Shown here: in pieces, positions 63,543-64,000 of the stretch
How positions within the stretch are numbered: position 1 is the first letter of the stretch
Layout of the letters: every line of letters starts with the position of its first letter
Assembly: GCF_016757215.1 (NCBI RefSeq)
Contig: NZ_JAESIY010000012.1
Location: 62,001 to 126,000, forward strand
Length of the DNA stretch: 64,000 bases
Direction: 5' to 3'
Source of the DNA: Fulvivirga sediminis
GTDB lineage: Bacteria > Bacteroidota > Bacteroidia > Cytophagales > Cyclobacteriaceae
Translations under genes and position numbers: made by a program
The notes under the pieces: generated by a model
Databases searched by the model: none
Seen by the model: only the letters and a program-made list of their open reading frames with translations
What the model was told of the DNA's origin: nothing

Positions 63543-64000
63543 CTATACGACTACATTATTTTCTCGTAATGCGTCATTTAAAGAGGTTTTTTTATCGGTG
63601 CTTTCTTTCCTTTTACCGATAATTAGCGCACATGGTACCTGAAATTCTCCTGCAGGAAACTTCTTGGTATATGATCCTGGTATCACCACTGATCTTTCTG
63701 GCACATGCCCCTTCATTTCTACTGGCTCACTTCCTGTTACATCTATAATTTTAGAACTGCCTGTAAGCACCACATTTGCTCCCAGTACAGCCTCTTTTCC
63801 TACATGTACTCCTTCTACTACTATACATCTTGAACCAATAAAGGCATTATCCTCTATAATAACTGGTGCAGCCTGCACGGGTTCTAGCACGCCACCAATA
63901 CCTACTCCACCAGATAAATGAACATTTTTACCAATTTGTGCACAACTACCTACAGTAGCCCAGGTGTCTACCATGGTACCTTCGTCTACATAAGCTCCTA
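63543..64000 (-). CDS. dapD: DapD, C-terminal part (gene cut by window edge)
   Basis: The reading frame is open to the right edge ([20 protein letters not shown] before the internal ATG at 63974, which is not the start). The visible 150 residues are a left-handed beta-helix ([40 protein letters not shown]) ending in [22 protein letters not shown]. This is 2,3,4,5-tetrahydropyridine-2,6-dicarboxylate N-succinyltransferase, which adds succinyl to the lysine and diaminopimelate precursor. The missing N-terminal part is outside the window. Confidence 0.95.
   Translation of the reverse strand, partial: GAYVDEGTMVDTWATVGSCAQIGKNVHLSGGVGIGGVLEPVQAAPVIIEDNAFIGSRCIVVEGVHVGKEAVLGANVVLTGSSKIIDVTGSEPVEMKGHVPERSVVIPGSYTKKFPAGEFQVPCALIIGKRKESTDKKTSLNDALRENNVVV

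Noticed and set aside
1-64000. tRNA, rRNA, insertion sequences, prophage or restriction-modification genes
   Set aside because: None was found on reading both strands; no transposase, integrase or tRNA-like cloverleaf was seen.

Overview
The window looks like a chromosomal segment from a Bacteroidota bacterium, most likely of the class Cytophagia (Fulvivirga/Marivirga-like; the class is inference). The evidence is low G+C, two giant secreted proteins ending in type IX secretion (T9SS) sorting domains, TAnnTTTG-type -7 promoter boxes, little use of Shine-Dalgarno sites, an MCE transport operon in the Bacteroidota style, and many families typical of the phylum (DUF2911, DUF3108, PD40-OmpA, ASPIC/FG-GAP). 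I see no rRNA, tRNA, insertion sequence, phage or CRISPR array.

Layout. Bases 1-1435 hold the end of a sensor kinase (probably a CheB/CheR-type fusion) and a single-domain response regulator. Bases 2160-10806 hold mostly secreted or envelope proteins: a TPR protein, a putative cysteine amidase, an IF2_N-like protein, a PepSY-like protein, a DUF3352 protein, a CDF metal transporter and a DoxX protein. Bases 10954-27651 are a signalling block. It holds an aldo/keto reductase and a complete bacteriophytochrome operon (photoreceptor kinase, receiver protein, heme oxygenase). It also holds two full CheB-CheR-PAS-histidine kinase giants, each with a stand-alone receiver gene, and a PAS plus zinc-ribbon protein. 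Small stress-type proteins (DUF1328, DUF2383, DUF2267, DUF2188-like) and an acyl-CoA dehydrogenase are interleaved. Bases 27648-32658 carry a sodC-mlaE-mlaF-mlaD operon, a lipoprotein/TPR pair and a TetR regulator. Bases 32768-41650 carry a frameshifted gamma-glutamyltransferase, a PD40-OmpA protein, a universal stress protein, a 3-methyladenine glycosylase and other housekeeping or envelope genes. Bases 41761-60745 are dominated by a 2150-residue FG-GAP/ASPIC adhesin-like protein and a 2614-residue subtilisin-like protease, both with T9SS tails. They flank an operon of a PIG-L deacetylase, a 44-residue membrane peptide and a sodium:solute symporter. Bases 61206-64000 hold a TPR lipoprotein, an alpha/beta hydrolase, a DUF3108 protein and the end of dapD.

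The region most worth following up is 12004-27651, together with the kinase at the left edge. It has three or four large histidine kinases and four receiver proteins that all lack an output domain. Two of the kinases carry chemotaxis methyltransferase and methylesterase domains, yet no chemoreceptor, CheA or CheW gene is present in the window. This suggests a light/stress phosphorelay that works through protein-protein contacts. Several convergent gene pairs here share stop codons, so the region is very compact. Other notable points are a one-base deletion that cuts off the end of the gamma-glutamyltransferase, an easily missed 44-codon gene upstream of the symporter, and a mirror-like A-B-B'-A' arrangement of modules in the giant protease.
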